NCBI RefSeq assembly: GCF_029027965.1
Contig: NZ_CP119082.1
Location: 2,589,001 to 2,653,000, forward strand
DNA length: 64,000 nt
Direction of reading: 5' to 3'
DNA from: Paracoccus sp. S3-43
GTDB lineage: Bacteria; Pseudomonadota; Alphaproteobacteria; Rhodobacterales; Rhodobacteraceae
A model generated the notes under the pieces. That model made no database searches. It worked only from the letters and a program-made list of their open reading frames with translations, and was not told the DNA's origin. Positions 18,162-27,081 of the stretch are shown piece by piece. Numbering within the stretch: position 1 is the stretch's first letter; every line of letters begins with the position of its first letter. The position numbers were made by a program, and so were the translations under genes.

Positions 18162-19297
18162 CCCAGCTTCCCCCGGCGGTGTTGCAGGATCCCGCCCTGC
18201 AATCGGTCTTCGACGCCCTCCAGTCAGGGGGCCGCCGCGTCTGGCTGGTCGGCGGCGCGGTCAGGAACGCCCTGCTGGGCCAGCCGGTGGGCGATCTGGA
18301 TCTGGCGACCGATGCGCCGCCGGAAACGGTCACGCGACTGGCCCGGGCCGCCGGCCTGAAGCCGGTGCCCACGGGCATCGACCACGGCACGGTGACGGTG
18401 GTGGCGGACGGGCGCGGGTTCGAGGTGACGACCCTGCGCCGCGACGTGGAAACCGACGGGCGGCGCGCGGTCGTGGCCTTTTCCGACGACCTGTCGCAGG
18501 ACGCCCAGCGGCGCGATTTCACGATGAACGCGCTTTATGCCGGTCGCGACGGAAAGGTCATCGACCTGGTGGGCGGTCTTGACGACCTGCGCGCCCGGCG
18601 GTTGCGCTTTGTCGGCGATCCCGCGCAGCGCATCGCCGAGGACTACCTGCGGATCCTGCGCTTCTTCCGCTTTCTGGCCTGGTATGGTCAGGATGCCGAT
18701 CCGGCGGCTGTGGCCGCCTGCCGGGACGGGCGCGACGGGCTGGACGGCATTTCCCGCGAGCGCATCGGACAGGAACTGCGCAAGCTGCTGATGGCCCCCG
18801 ATCCGCTGCCCGCCATCCGGCTGATGGCGGACACGGGCGTTCTGGACAAGGTTCTGCCGGATGCCGCGCCGGACCGGCTTTATCGCCTGCAATCCCCCGC
18901 GCCCTGGCTGGCCCGGCTGGCGGCGCTGTCGCAGGCCGACCTGACCGAGGCGCTGCGCCTGTCGCGGCCTGAGGTCCGCGACCATCGCACCCTTGTCACC
19001 GCCCTGGCCCAGGACTGGTCCTTCGACCGCATCGCCTATCGCCTGTCGGGCGACCTCGCCCAGGCCGCCGCCTTGCTGGTCCAGACCGGCCCTTCCGGCC
19101 CGCGCGGCGGCTGGGCCGAGGCGCAGGCCGCCGCCCGGCCGCTGCCCATCACCGCCGCCGATCTGCAACCTCCTCTGCAAGGCCCGGCGCTTGGCCGGGG
19201 TCTGAAAGCGGCCGAGGATGCCTGGATCGATTCGGGCTTTGCCCTGCCGCCCCCCGCCCTGATCGACATCGCCCTGCTGGCCGGAGAGACCGAATGA
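18158..19297 (+). CDS. cca: CCA tRNA nucleotidyltransferase
   Basis: This 379-residue class II nucleotidyltransferase adds or repairs the 3-prime CCA of tRNAs. Motifs in order are LVGGAVRNALLG near residue 30, the catalytic GDLDLATDA, RRDFTMNALY and EDYLRILRFFRF. There is no HD phosphohydrolase domain, as in other alphaproteobacterial versions. The start is GTG 18158, overlapping the upstream stop by four bases. Confidence 0.93.
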   Translation: MTQLPPAVLQDPALQSVFDALQSGGRRVWLVGGAVRNALLGQPVGDLDLATDAPPETVTRLARAAGLKPVPTGIDHGTVTVVADGRGFEVTTLRRDVETDGRRAVVAFSDDLSQDAQRRDFTMNALYAGRDGKVIDLVGGLDDLRARRLRFVGDPAQRIAEDYLRILRFFRFLAWYGQDADPAAVAACRDGRDGLDGISRERIGQELRKLLMAPDPLPAIRLMADTGVLDKVLPDAAPDRLYRLQSPAPWLARLAALSQADLTEALRLSRPEVRDHRTLVTALAQDWSFDRIAYRLSGDLAQAAALLVQTGPSGPRGGWAEAQAAARPLPITAADLQPPLQGPALGRGLKAAEDAWIDSGFALPPPALIDIALLAGETE

Positions 19298-21138
19298 CCC
19301 TGCACCACCGCCTCGGCCGCCTGATCGACGCCTTCCGCCCGGCCGACGGCCCGCCGCCCGCGACCCTGCTGTCCTTCTTCCGCTGGTGCCTGTCGGGCGC
19401 CTGGGGCGGGCTTGGCCTTGCCGCCGTCGCATCCGCCCTGGGGGGCGTGGCCGATGTGGTCGCGGCCGTGCTGCTGGGCTGGGTCGTGGACGCCATCGCC
19501 GCCGGCGATCCGGCCGCGTTCTGGGGCCAGAACGGGTTGCTGGTCGCGGCCTTCGTGGGCTTCTTCCTGCTGCTGCGGCCGCTGGTCTTTGGCCTGTCCA
19601 CCGCGACCAGCAGCGTCATCATCGGGCCAAACGTGCTGCCGCTGGTCCTGTCGCGGATCCACCGCTGGACCATGGGCCATTCGGTCGCCTTCTTCGACAA
19701 CGACTTCGCCGGGCGGCTGGCGCAGAAGCAGATGCAGACCGCCCGCGCCGTCACCGATGTCGCCACGGAAATGGTGAACGTGGTGGCCTTCGCGCTGGCC
19801 TCGATCCTGGGATCGGCGGCCTTTCTGGTGTCGGTCGATGCCTGGGGGGCGGTGGCGCTGATCCTGTGGCTGGCCTCGTATCTGGTGCTGATCCAGTTCT
19901 TCCTGCCGCGCATCCGGGCGAAATCGGGCGCCCGCGCATCGGCCCGCGCGATGATCACCGGCCAGGTCGTCGACACGATCACCAATATCAAGACCGTCAA
20001 GCTGTTCGCCCATGCCGAACACGAGGATCGCGCCGCCCTGGGCGCCATGGCGGGATTCCGGGAACGGGCGCTGGATTTCGGCGTGGTCAGCAGCAGCTTC
20101 CGCATGTCGCTGATGGTGATCGCGGGGATCCTGCCGGTGATCTTGGTGGGCGGGTCCATCATGCTGTGGCGGCAGGGCCAGGCCACGCCGGGCGACGTGG
20201 CGGCGGCGGGAGCCATCGCCATGCGCCTGTCGCAGATGACCGGCTGGGTCAGCATGGCGCTGATGGGCATCTGGGGCAGCGTGGGCGAGGTCGAGGACGG
20301 CATGAAGACCCTGTCCCCCGCCCACGGCCTGACCGACGCCCCCGATGCCGTGGCGATGGACCGCGTCGCGGGCCGCATCGACTTCGATCATGTGGGGTTC
20401 GCCTATGGCCGCGACGAGGGCGGGTTGCGCGACATCGACCTGCATATCCGGCCGGGCGAGAAGGTCGGCATCGTCGGCGCGTCGGGCGCGGGCAAATCCA
20501 CCATGGTCGCGCTGCTGCTGCGGCTTTACGACGTGGAAAAGGGCGCGATCCGCATCGACGGGCAGGACATCCGCCACGTCACTCAGGAAAGCCTGCGCCG
20601 CCAGATCGGCATGGTCACGCAGGAAACGGCGATGTTCAACCGCTCCGCCCGCGACAATATCCTGTATGGCCGCCCCGGCGCGTCCCAGGCCGAGGTCGAG
20701 GCGGCGGCGCGGGCCGCCGAGGCGCATGACTTCATCCTGACGCTTCAGGACCATGCCGGGCGCAAGGGATATGACGCGCATCTGGGCGAACGCGGCGTCA
20801 AGCTGTCGGGCGGGCAGCGCCAGCGGATCGCGCTGGCCCGCGCCTTTCTCAAGGACGCGCCGATCCTGGTTCTGGACGAAGCCACCAGTGCCTTGGACAG
20901 CGAGGTCGAGGCTCAGGTTCAGGACGCCCTGGTCCGCGCCATGAAGGGCAAGACCGTGCTGGCCATCGCGCACCGCCTGTCCACCATCGCCGAGCTGGAC
21001 CGGATCATCGTCATGGACGCGGGCCGGATCGTCGAACAGGGCAGCCACGATCAGTTGCTGGCGCGGGGCGGGCTGTATGCGCGTTATTGGAACCGGCAGT
21101 CGGGCGGCTTCCTGGGGACCGAGGAAGCCGCCGAATGA
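19294..21138 (+). CDS. ABC exporter, fused permease and ATPase
   Basis: This 614-residue half-transporter has six predicted membrane helices in the first 320 residues. Its ATPase carries Walker A GASGAGKST near residue 395, the signature LSGGQRQRIAL near 503 and Walker B ILVLDEATSALD near 524. It would dimerise in the inner membrane. The cargo is not evident; it belongs to the ABCB/MsbA-like multidrug-lipid group. ATG overlaps the cca stop (ATGA), and the downstream methyltransferase overlaps its own stop. Confidence 0.92.
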   Translation: MTLHHRLGRLIDAFRPADGPPPATLLSFFRWCLSGAWGGLGLAAVASALGGVADVVAAVLLGWVVDAIAAGDPAAFWGQNGLLVAAFVGFFLLLRPLVFGLSTATSSVIIGPNVLPLVLSRIHRWTMGHSVAFFDNDFAGRLAQKQMQTARAVTDVATEMVNVVAFALASILGSAAFLVSVDAWGAVALILWLASYLVLIQFFLPRIRAKSGARASARAMITGQVVDTITNIKTVKLFAHAEHEDRAALGAMAGFRERALDFGVVSSSFRMSLMVIAGILPVILVGGSIMLWRQGQATPGDVAAAGAIAMRLSQMTGWVSMALMGIWGSVGEVEDGMKTLSPAHGLTDAPDAVAMDRVAGRIDFDHVGFAYGRDEGGLRDIDLHIRPGEKVGIVGASGAGKSTMVALLLRLYDVEKGAIRIDGQDIRHVTQESLRRQIGMVTQETAMFNRSARDNILYGRPGASQAEVEAAARAAEAHDFILTLQDHAGRKGYDAHLGERGVKLSGGQRQRIALARAFLKDAPILVLDEATSALDSEVEAQVQDALVRAMKGKTVLAIAHRLSTIAELDRIIVMDAGRIVEQGSHDQLLARGGLYARYWNRQSGGFLGTEEAAE

Positions 21139-22358
21139 GCCTGTGGCAGGTCGAACGCCTGGGCCGTCGCGGCGACGGGGTGGCGGTCGGTGAGGCGGGC
21201 CGCGCCCTGGCCCCCCTGACCCTGCCCGGGGAGCGGATCGAGGGCGAGGCGCGGGACGGCCGCATCGCCGCGCCGCGCATCGTCACGCCCTCGGCCGACC
21301 GGGTGCGGCCCCTCTGCGCCCATTACCGCGCCTGCGGGGGCTGTTCGCTGATGCACGCGTCCGAAGGCTTCACCACCGGCTGGAAGCGGCAGGTGGTTCA
21401 GGCCGCGCTGGCGGCGCGCGGCCTGCCCGCGCCCATCGAGGCCGTGCATGTCTCGCCCCCCGTGTCGCGGCGGCGCGCGGTGCTGTCGGGCAAGCGCACC
21501 AGGAAGGGCGCCCTGGTCGGGTTTCACGCGCGGGCCTCGGACGTGATCGTGGATCTGGCCGAATGCCATGTCATGCGCCCCGAGATCACCGCAGCCCTGC
21601 CGCTGCTGCGGCGGATCACCGTGGCGGGCGCCTCGCGCGGCGGCGAGCTGTCGATGACGGTGATCCACGGCCCCGCCGGGCTGGACCTGACCGTCACCGG
21701 CGGCAAGCCGCTGGACCCGGCGCTGTTTCAGGCGCTGGCCCAGTTGGCGGACGAGGGCGATCTGGCGCGGCTGACCTGGGACGGGCAGTCGATCACCCGC
21801 CGCCCGCCCGCCCTGCCGATGGGCCACGCGCGGGTCGTGCCGCCGCCGGGCGGGTTCCTGCAAGCAACCCCGGAGGGCGAGGCGGCACTGCTGGCGGCGG
21901 TGCGCGACATGACGGCGGGGGCCGCGCGCATCGTCGATCTGTTCGCGGGCTGCGGGACGTTCACCCTGCCCCTGGCGGAAACCGCGACGATCCATGCGGT
22001 CGAGGGGCTGGCGGCCCCCCTTGCCGCCCTGGACGCGGGCTGGCGCGCCGCCCCCGGCCTGGGCCGCGTCACCACCGAGATTCGCGACCTGGCCCGCCGC
22101 CCGCTGATGGCTGACGAGCTGGACCGCTTTGACGCGATTGTGATCGACCCGCCCCGCGCCGGGGCCGAGGCGCAGGCCCGCGAAATCGCCACCTCTCGGG
22201 TCGGGCGGCTGGCCTTCGTGGCCTGCGATCCGGTCAATTTCTCAAGGGATGCGCGGCTTCTTGCCGATGGCGGCTTCAGGTTGGCCCGGCTGATCGTGGT
22301 CGATCAGTTCCGCTGGTCTCCGCATGTCGAAACGGTCGCCGAATTCGTCAGAACCTAG
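21135..22358 (+). CDS. RumA/TrmA-family RNA (uracil-5-)-methyltransferase
   Basis: This 407-residue enzyme is a class I SAM-dependent RNA methyltransferase of the RlmD/RlmC family, expected to make 5-methyluridine in 23S rRNA. A [4Fe-4S] site is indicated by CAHYRACGGC near residue 60 plus the cysteine in AECHV. The SAM loop is IVDLFAGCGTFTLPLA, and the catalytic cysteine lies in FVACDPVNFSRD after IVIDPPRAG. The exact uridine cannot be assigned. ATG 21135 overlaps the exporter stop. Confidence 0.9.
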   Translation: MSLWQVERLGRRGDGVAVGEAGRALAPLTLPGERIEGEARDGRIAAPRIVTPSADRVRPLCAHYRACGGCSLMHASEGFTTGWKRQVVQAALAARGLPAPIEAVHVSPPVSRRRAVLSGKRTRKGALVGFHARASDVIVDLAECHVMRPEITAALPLLRRITVAGASRGGELSMTVIHGPAGLDLTVTGGKPLDPALFQALAQLADEGDLARLTWDGQSITRRPPALPMGHARVVPPPGGFLQATPEGEAALLAAVRDMTAGAARIVDLFAGCGTFTLPLAETATIHAVEGLAAPLAALDAGWRAAPGLGRVTTEIRDLARRPLMADELDRFDAIVIDPPRAGAEAQAREIATSRVGRLAFVACDPVNFSRDARLLADGGFRLARLIVVDQFRWSPHVETVAEFVRT

Positions 22359-22419
22359 TCAGATCACAGTCGCTTGTGATATGAATCACCGACAAAAATC
22401 AAAAACGTCAGAGGCAGTG

Positions 22420-22935
22420 ATGTTCAAGCCAACGCGCCGCGCCGTCGCTTTTTCCATGCTTGCCTTCGTGGCGGCCTGCGGCAAACCGGAAAGCAAGTTC
22501 AAGGCCTATAACGGTCCCGCCGTGACCCAGGTCGTCGTGAACAAGGGCGCCCGCAAGATGTATCTTCTGCACGGCACGACCGTGCTGAAATCCTATGAGG
22601 TTGGCCTTGGCAATGTGCCCATCGGCCACAAGCAGTTCGAGGGCGACGGCAAGACCCCTGAAGGGATCTATGTGATCGACCGCTTCAATCCGCGCAGCCG
22701 CTATCACCTGTCGGTGGGCGTGTCCTATCCGAACGAACGCGATGCCGCGCTTGCCACCGCCCTGGGCCGTCACGCGGGCGGCGACATCTTCATCCATGGC
22801 CGCGGCCCCGAGGGCAACCGCTTCGCGCCCAAGAACCGCGACTGGACCGCAGGCTGCATCGCCATCAAGGATGAAGAGATCGAAGAGGTCTATGCGATGC
22901 TGCGCCCCGGCGTTCCCATCGTCATCAATCCCTGA
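22420..22935 (+). CDS. L,D-transpeptidase family lipoprotein
   Basis: This 171-residue YkuD-domain protein has a lipoprotein signal ending AFVAAC (Cys near residue 25), so it should be anchored in the envelope. The active-site stretch has FIHGRGPEG followed by DWTAGCIAI, with the catalytic cysteine. It would crosslink peptidoglycan or attach proteins to it. GAGG lies before ATG 22420. It closely resembles the protein at 44871-45416 (GDGKTPEG, INP/VNP and YHLS motifs), suggesting paralogy. Confidence 0.9.
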   Translation: MFKPTRRAVAFSMLAFVAACGKPESKFKAYNGPAVTQVVVNKGARKMYLLHGTTVLKSYEVGLGNVPIGHKQFEGDGKTPEGIYVIDRFNPRSRYHLSVGVSYPNERDAALATALGRHAGGDIFIHGRGPEGNRFAPKNRDWTAGCIAIKDEEIEEVYAMLRPGVPIVINP

Positions 22936-22963
22936 GCGCCGGATGACACCGGCCCATGACGAC

Positions 22964-22988
22964 GGCCCCGGACATCCGGGGCCTTTTG
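22964..22988 (+). terminator. intrinsic terminator after L,D-transpeptidase
   Basis: A GGCCCCGG/CCGGGGCC stem with an ACAT loop is followed by TTTT, 28 bases after the stop. It also separates this gene from the convergent CAP-domain gene. Confidence 0.85.
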
Positions 22989-22996
22989 CCTGCGCG

Positions 22997-23509
22997 TCAA
23001 TTGCCGGTCAGCAGCGTCCACCACAGCTTGCCCGAGGGTTCCTGATACCAGGCGAAGCCCAGGTTGGAGGCGGCCGGATCCATGATCACGTCGCGCGTGT
23101 CCCGCGTGCCCATCCAGGCGGACAGGGTCTGCATGTCGTTCTCATAGGATTCCGAGATGTTCTCGCCGATGACGGTGCCGAAATAACCGGCCCTGCGCGC
23201 CCGATCCAAGGGCGAGGATCCGTCCGATCCCCAGTGCCAGGCCCGGTTCTGCGCCGACATGTCGCGCGAATGGGCCAGGGCCGCCGCCGACAGTTGCGGG
23301 TTCAGGGTCAGCGCGGGCGCGGCGATGTTCCCGCGCAGCGTGTTGATTTGCTGCAACACACGGATCGGAATCTGCTGTTCCTCGGCGGCGCTGATCTGGC
23401 GGCCGGTGGGCAGCGCCTGCCCGCCGGGCGCAACCGGCGGCAGGCTGCGCGGCTGGCAGGCCGCCAGCGCCATCAGTGACACCGTCGCGATCACCTTGTA
23501 ATTCGGCAT
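22997..23509 (-). CDS. CAP (SCP/PR-1) domain lipoprotein
   Basis: This 170-residue protein has a lipoprotein signal ending MALAACQ and a CAP domain with INTLRGNIAAPALTLNPQL, HSRDMSAQNRAWHWGSDG, YFGTVIGENIS and a C-terminal WYQEPSGKLWWTLLTGN. Bacterial CAP proteins are secreted or envelope-bound; their activity is not settled. It sits between two L,D-transpeptidase genes and is divergent from the second, so a cell-wall-related role is a contextual inference. Confidence 0.88.
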   Translation of the reverse strand: MPNYKVIATVSLMALAACQPRSLPPVAPGGQALPTGRQISAAEEQQIPIRVLQQINTLRGNIAAPALTLNPQLSAAALAHSRDMSAQNRAWHWGSDGSSPLDRARRAGYFGTVIGENISESYENDMQTLSAWMGTRDTRDVIMDPAASNLGFAWYQEPSGKLWWTLLTGN

Positions 23510-23557
23510 GTTTTCGCCATCCCTCGTGTTTCTTGCGCGCAGATCTATCGAAGGACG

Positions 23558-23626
23558 ATGGGCCGATCAAACCCACGAATTCGTGAAGCGGACCGCTGTG
23601 GCATCTTGGCCCGCACGGCAGTTTGA
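23558..23626 (+). CDS. possible 22-residue upstream ORF
   Basis: An ATG at 23558 preceded by GAAGGAC opens a 22-codon frame (MGRSNPRIREADRCGILART plus two residues) ending at TGA 23624-23626, about 100 bases before the Tat-exported transpeptidase gene. It may be a leader ORF or chance; the Shine-Dalgarno sequence is the only support. Confidence 0.2.
   Translation: MGRSNPRIREADRCGILARTAV
23574..23585. promoter_or_regulatory. 12-bp perfect palindrome in divergent intergenic region
   Basis: CACGAATTCGTG is perfectly symmetric and lies in the 220-bp gap between the divergent CAP-lipoprotein and L,D-transpeptidase genes. A second 12-bp palindrome, TCCTTCGAAGGA, at 23709-23720 contains the transpeptidase Shine-Dalgarno sequence. 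Either could be an operator; no regulator is adjacent. Confidence 0.3.
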
Positions 23627-23729
23627 ATTGCCGGAATCGCCGCCCGGTCGTATAGCACGTCCTGCCGCCAAAGGCAGAGTGGTCAAGGCCGTCCAGCAAG
23701 AACGGCCATCCTTCGAAGGACATGTGACG

Positions 23730-24383
23730 ATGAGCAGATCATCCGCAATCAGCCGCCGGGCCTTCCTGGGTTCGGCCGCAGCCCTGGGCGCCGCCGGCCT
23801 GGCGATGCCGGCGCTTGCCCAGCAATACGACCCCTATACCGGCCAGCCGATCCAGGGCGCGATGGTCCCCGGCGCCGCCCCCGACGCGGGCGCGGTGCAA
23901 TACGATCCGAACGCCGATCAGCGCCACAACATCTCCAGCTTTTCGGGGCAAAACTGGCAGCCGCATTTCCAGACGCTGACCAACGGCGCGATCCTGTGCG
24001 ACCTGACCTCTCGCGCGGTGCATTTCTGGTCCGAGGACGGGGCCACCTATCGGGTCTATCCCTCCTCCATCCCGGTCAGCCAGGATCTGACCCGCACCGG
24101 CCGGACCGAGATCATCAAGAAGGTCGAAGGCCCCAGCTGGTCTCCCACCCCGGAAATGAAGGCCCGCAACCCGGAATGGCCCGACTTCGTGCCCCCCGGC
24201 CCCGACAACCCCCTGGGCACCCATGCGCTGTGGCTGAGCTGGCAGTATTACCGCATCCACGGCACCCATGACACGCGCAAGATCGGCCGCAAGTCGTCGA
24301 ACGGCTGCATCGGGCTGTATAACGAACATATCAAGGAACTGTTCGGCCTGGCCAAGGTCGGCACGCAGGTTCTGGTGATCTGA
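23730..24383 (+). CDS. Tat-exported L,D-transpeptidase
   Basis: This 217-residue protein has a twin-arginine-type signal (SRRAFLGSAAALGAAGLAMP, cleavage near ALA) and a C-terminal YkuD domain with the canonical site: YYRIHGTHDTRKIG followed by SSNGCIGLYNEHI, including the catalytic cysteine. It should act in the periplasm on peptidoglycan. GAAGGA precedes ATG 23730; an in-frame upstream extension to 23508 was set aside because the signal peptide begins here. Confidence 0.92.
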   Translation: MSRSSAISRRAFLGSAAALGAAGLAMPALAQQYDPYTGQPIQGAMVPGAAPDAGAVQYDPNADQRHNISSFSGQNWQPHFQTLTNGAILCDLTSRAVHFWSEDGATYRVYPSSIPVSQDLTRTGRTEIIKKVEGPSWSPTPEMKARNPEWPDFVPPGPDNPLGTHALWLSWQYYRIHGTHDTRKIGRKSSNGCIGLYNEHIKELFGLAKVGTQVLVI

Positions 24384-24387
24384 GGAC

Positions 24388-24409
24388 GGGGGCCGGGCGG
24401 CCCCCTTTC
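24388..24409 (+). terminator. intrinsic terminator after L,D-transpeptidase
   Basis: GGGGGCC/GGCCCCC with a GGGC loop is followed by TTT, a few bases past the stop. It lies in the short gap to the convergent hemH gene and may serve both. Confidence 0.75.
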
Positions 24410-24419
24410 GCTTTCGGGA

Positions 24420-25448
24420 TCACACCCAGCCGCCGATATTGTCGCGGATGACGTTCAGCATCACCTCGATATGCGCCGGGTCGTCGTTCAGGCAGGGGAT
24501 ATAGGTGAAGCCCTTGCCGCCCGCATGGTCGAAGCTTTCGCGGATCTCTCCGTTGATTTCCTCCAGCGTCTCGATGCAGTCGGTGGCGAAGGCGGGTGAG
24601 ATCACCGCGATGTCGGTGACGCCACGCCGCGCCAGGTCGGCCACATGCTGGACGGTATAGGGGCGCAGCCATTCCTCGGTCCCGAAGACCGACTGGAAGG
24701 TGGTGTCGATCACCCCGTCGGGCCAGCCAAGCGCCTGTTGCAGCAGGCGAGAGGTCTTCTGGCACTGGCAATGATAGGGATCGCCTTCCAGCAGGTATCG
24801 TTTCGGCATCCCGTGATAGCTGGCGACCAGCCTGGCGGGCAGGGTGTCGCCAAGCGCGCGGCGGACGGACCCGGCCAGGGCGGCGATATAGTCCGGCCGG
24901 TCGAAATAGGGCTCGCAGGTGCGCACCGCCGGCTGCCATTTCCGCGTCATCAGCGCCCGGAACAGCTGGTCGTTCGCCGTGGCCGAGGTCGCCCCCGCGT
25001 ATTGCGGATAAAGCGGCAGGAACACGATCCGCTGGCAGCCCGCCGTGACCATCCGGTCCAGCACGTCCTGGGTGGACGGGTTGCCATAGCGCATGCAGAA
25101 CTCGACCATCACCGCATCGCCCCATTCGGCGGCGGCGCGCGCGCGCAGGGCCTCGGTCTGCGACCGGGTGATGGTCATCAGCGGGCTTTCGTTCCGCTCC
25201 TCGTTCCAGATCAGCTTGTAGTTCCTGCCGGATGTGAAGGGCCGCTTGGTCAGGATGATGCCCTGCAACAGCGGCTGCCATTTCCAGGCCGGATAGTCGA
25301 TCACCCGCCGGTCGGACAGGAATTCGTTCAGATAGCGGCGCATCGACCAATAGTCATAGCCGTCCGGCGTGCCCAGGTTGGCGATCAGGATCCCGGTCTT
25401 CTTGGGCGGGATCGCGGGATGGCTTGCGGGCGCAGGGGCTGGCGTCAT
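24420..25448 (-). CDS. hemH: ferrochelatase
   Basis: This 342-residue enzyme inserts ferrous iron into protoporphyrin IX, the last step of haem synthesis. The catalytic histidine is in VASYHGMPKRY and the conserved acidic segment is ISPAFATDCIETLEEI; ILIANLGTPDG starts the fold. Its ATG overlaps the upstream methyltransferase stop (ATGA), so both are coupled. Confidence 0.95.
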   Translation of the reverse strand: MTPAPAPASHPAIPPKKTGILIANLGTPDGYDYWSMRRYLNEFLSDRRVIDYPAWKWQPLLQGIILTKRPFTSGRNYKLIWNEERNESPLMTITRSQTEALRARAAAEWGDAVMVEFCMRYGNPSTQDVLDRMVTAGCQRIVFLPLYPQYAGATSATANDQLFRALMTRKWQPAVRTCEPYFDRPDYIAALAGSVRRALGDTLPARLVASYHGMPKRYLLEGDPYHCQCQKTSRLLQQALGWPDGVIDTTFQSVFGTEEWLRPYTVQHVADLARRGVTDIAVISPAFATDCIETLEEINGEIRESFDHAGGKGFTYIPCLNDDPAHIEVMLNVIRDNIGGWV

Positions 25449-26281
25449 GTCTTGGTCCTGATGTCGTTCAGCGCGTCTTCAAGGCGGGTCTTGGCCGAAC
25501 CCGGCCGCAACGGCTTCTGCTGGTTGTCGGAGGGCGACCATCCGGTCAGGAAGACCAGATCGAAGGTCGCCGCGATCCGGGACGGATCGTCGCGGTCGGG
25601 ATGGTGTTCGGCCATGATCGCGGCAGCCCGCGCCAGCACCGCGCGCCCGGTGGGGCGGCGCAGGCGGGCGGCCATGGCGTTGCCCTCGCCCATGGCGCGC
25701 AGGTCGCGGCCCAGGTGGATCAGGTCGCGATAGCTGGCCTTCTGCGTCACCACATCGGCCACGGGCAGGGCCAGCCCGGCGCGGTTCAGAAGCTGGCCCA
25801 TGTCGCGGATCTCTCCCATCGGCAGGATGCGGGGGGACAGGCCGCCGGTCAGCTCGACCTCGGCCTGGGCCAGGGCGCCGCGCAATTCGTGCAGGGTCTG
25901 GCCGCCGAAGCAGGCGGCGATGAACAGCCCGTCCTCGCGCAGAGCGCGGGCGCATTGGACGATCTGGCCCACCGGATCCTCGGCCCAGTGCAGCGACAGG
26001 GCGTGGATCACCAGGTCATGCGCGCCGGGTTCCAGATCCAGCACCGGGTCGTCGGCAACGATGCGGACGCCGGGAAAGAATTCCGCCCAGAGGCCCGGAA
26101 AACCCGTCACCACGGCGGGGGCCGTAAACCTTCTATTAATCTCGGAGAGCCTATCCTGGATCTCGTCGGCGGCAAGCCGGTGCAGCACGTCGGCAAGGCC
26201 CTGGCGAATCGCTCGGTCGCGCTGGCGCAGCAGCGCGGGGCGGTCGGTCAGGGCGGGGCGATCTGGGGCGGGGTTGGTCAT
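25445..26281 (-). CDS. SAM-dependent methyltransferase, BioC/NDUFAF5-like
   Basis: This 278-residue protein has the start LTDRPALLRQRDRA and ADEIQDRLSEINRRF typical of the alphaproteobacterial homologues of mitochondrial NDUFAF5, and the HDLVIHALSLHWAEDPVGQI motif common to BioC-like methyltransferases. The usual glycine-rich SAM loop is weak. NDUFAF5 hydroxylates an arginine of complex I rather than methylating it, so the reaction is uncertain. Its start is only 31 bp from the comF start on the other strand. Confidence 0.8.
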   Translation of the reverse strand: MTNPAPDRPALTDRPALLRQRDRAIRQGLADVLHRLAADEIQDRLSEINRRFTAPAVVTGFPGLWAEFFPGVRIVADDPVLDLEPGAHDLVIHALSLHWAEDPVGQIVQCARALREDGLFIAACFGGQTLHELRGALAQAEVELTGGLSPRILPMGEIRDMGQLLNRAGLALPVADVVTQKASYRDLIHLGRDLRAMGEGNAMAARLRRPTGRAVLARAAAIMAEHHPDRDDPSRIAATFDLVFLTGWSPSDNQQKPLRPGSAKTRLEDALNDIRTKT

Positions 26282-26312
26282 GGGGGTGGAACATAGGGTG
26301 CTTCAGGGGGCG

Positions 26313-27050
26313 ATGAAAGGCGCGTTGCGCCTGCTTTACCCGCCGCAATGCGTGTCCTGCGGCGCGCCCGTGGCGGGCGGCGGGGACGATCCCGGCCAGC
26401 TGTGCCCGGATTGCTTTCCCGACACGCGCTTCATCACCGGCGCGGCCTGCCGCCGCTGCGGGGTGCCGCTGCCCGATGACGGGACAGGCGCGGACGATCC
26501 GACGCTGATCTGCGACGACTGCCTGGCGATGGCGCGGCCCTGGCAGGCCGGGCGGGCGGCGATGGTCTATTCGGGCACCGGGCGCAAGCTGGTGCTGGCG
26601 CTGAAGCATGGCGACCGGCCCGACCTGGCGCCCGCGCTTGCGGCCTGGCTGGCGCGGGCGGCGACGCCGCTGATCCGGCCCGACACGATCGTGGCGCCGG
26701 TGCCGCTGCATCTGCGGCGGCTGCTGAAGCGGCGATACAACCAGGCGGCGCTGATCTCGGGGCGGGTGGCGCGGGCGCATGGGGCGGCGCATCTGCCCGG
26801 CCTGCTGGTCCGGCGGCGGCATACGCCGGGACAGGATCATCGCGGCGTCGCCGACCGCTTCGCCAATATCGAGGGCGCGCTTGCGGTCAATCCGCGCCAT
26901 GCGGCGGCGCTGGCGGGTCGGCCGGTGCTGCTGATCGACGACGTGATGGCCTCGGGCGCGACGATGGCCGCGGCCACCGACGTGCTGCTGGCGGCGGGAT
27001 CGGGTCCGGTTTCGGTCGCGGTTCTGGCAAGGGCGGTGAAGGATGACTAG
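26313..27050 (+). CDS. ComF family protein
   Basis: This 245-residue protein combines N-terminal zinc-binding CxxC pairs (CVSCG, CPDC, CRRCG, CDDC) with a phosphoribosyltransferase fold whose PRPP loop is VLLIDDVMASGATM. ComF proteins aid DNA uptake in naturally competent bacteria and are widespread elsewhere. The start ATG 26313 was chosen for AGGGGG just upstream; an in-frame ATG at 26280 overlaps the divergent methyltransferase start. Confidence 0.9.
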   Translation: MKGALRLLYPPQCVSCGAPVAGGGDDPGQLCPDCFPDTRFITGAACRRCGVPLPDDGTGADDPTLICDDCLAMARPWQAGRAAMVYSGTGRKLVLALKHGDRPDLAPALAAWLARAATPLIRPDTIVAPVPLHLRRLLKRRYNQAALISGRVARAHGAAHLPGLLVRRRHTPGQDHRGVADRFANIEGALAVNPRHAAALAGRPVLLIDDVMASGATMAAATDVLLAAGSGPVSVAVLARAVKDD

Positions 27051-27081
27051 ATAAGGGGGGCGACAGGAAAAGGATCGCATC

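Noticed and set aside
23508..23729. 74-residue N-terminal extension of the Tat-exported L,D-transpeptidase
   Set aside because: The twin-arginine signal must be at the true N-terminus and GAAGGA precedes ATG 23730.
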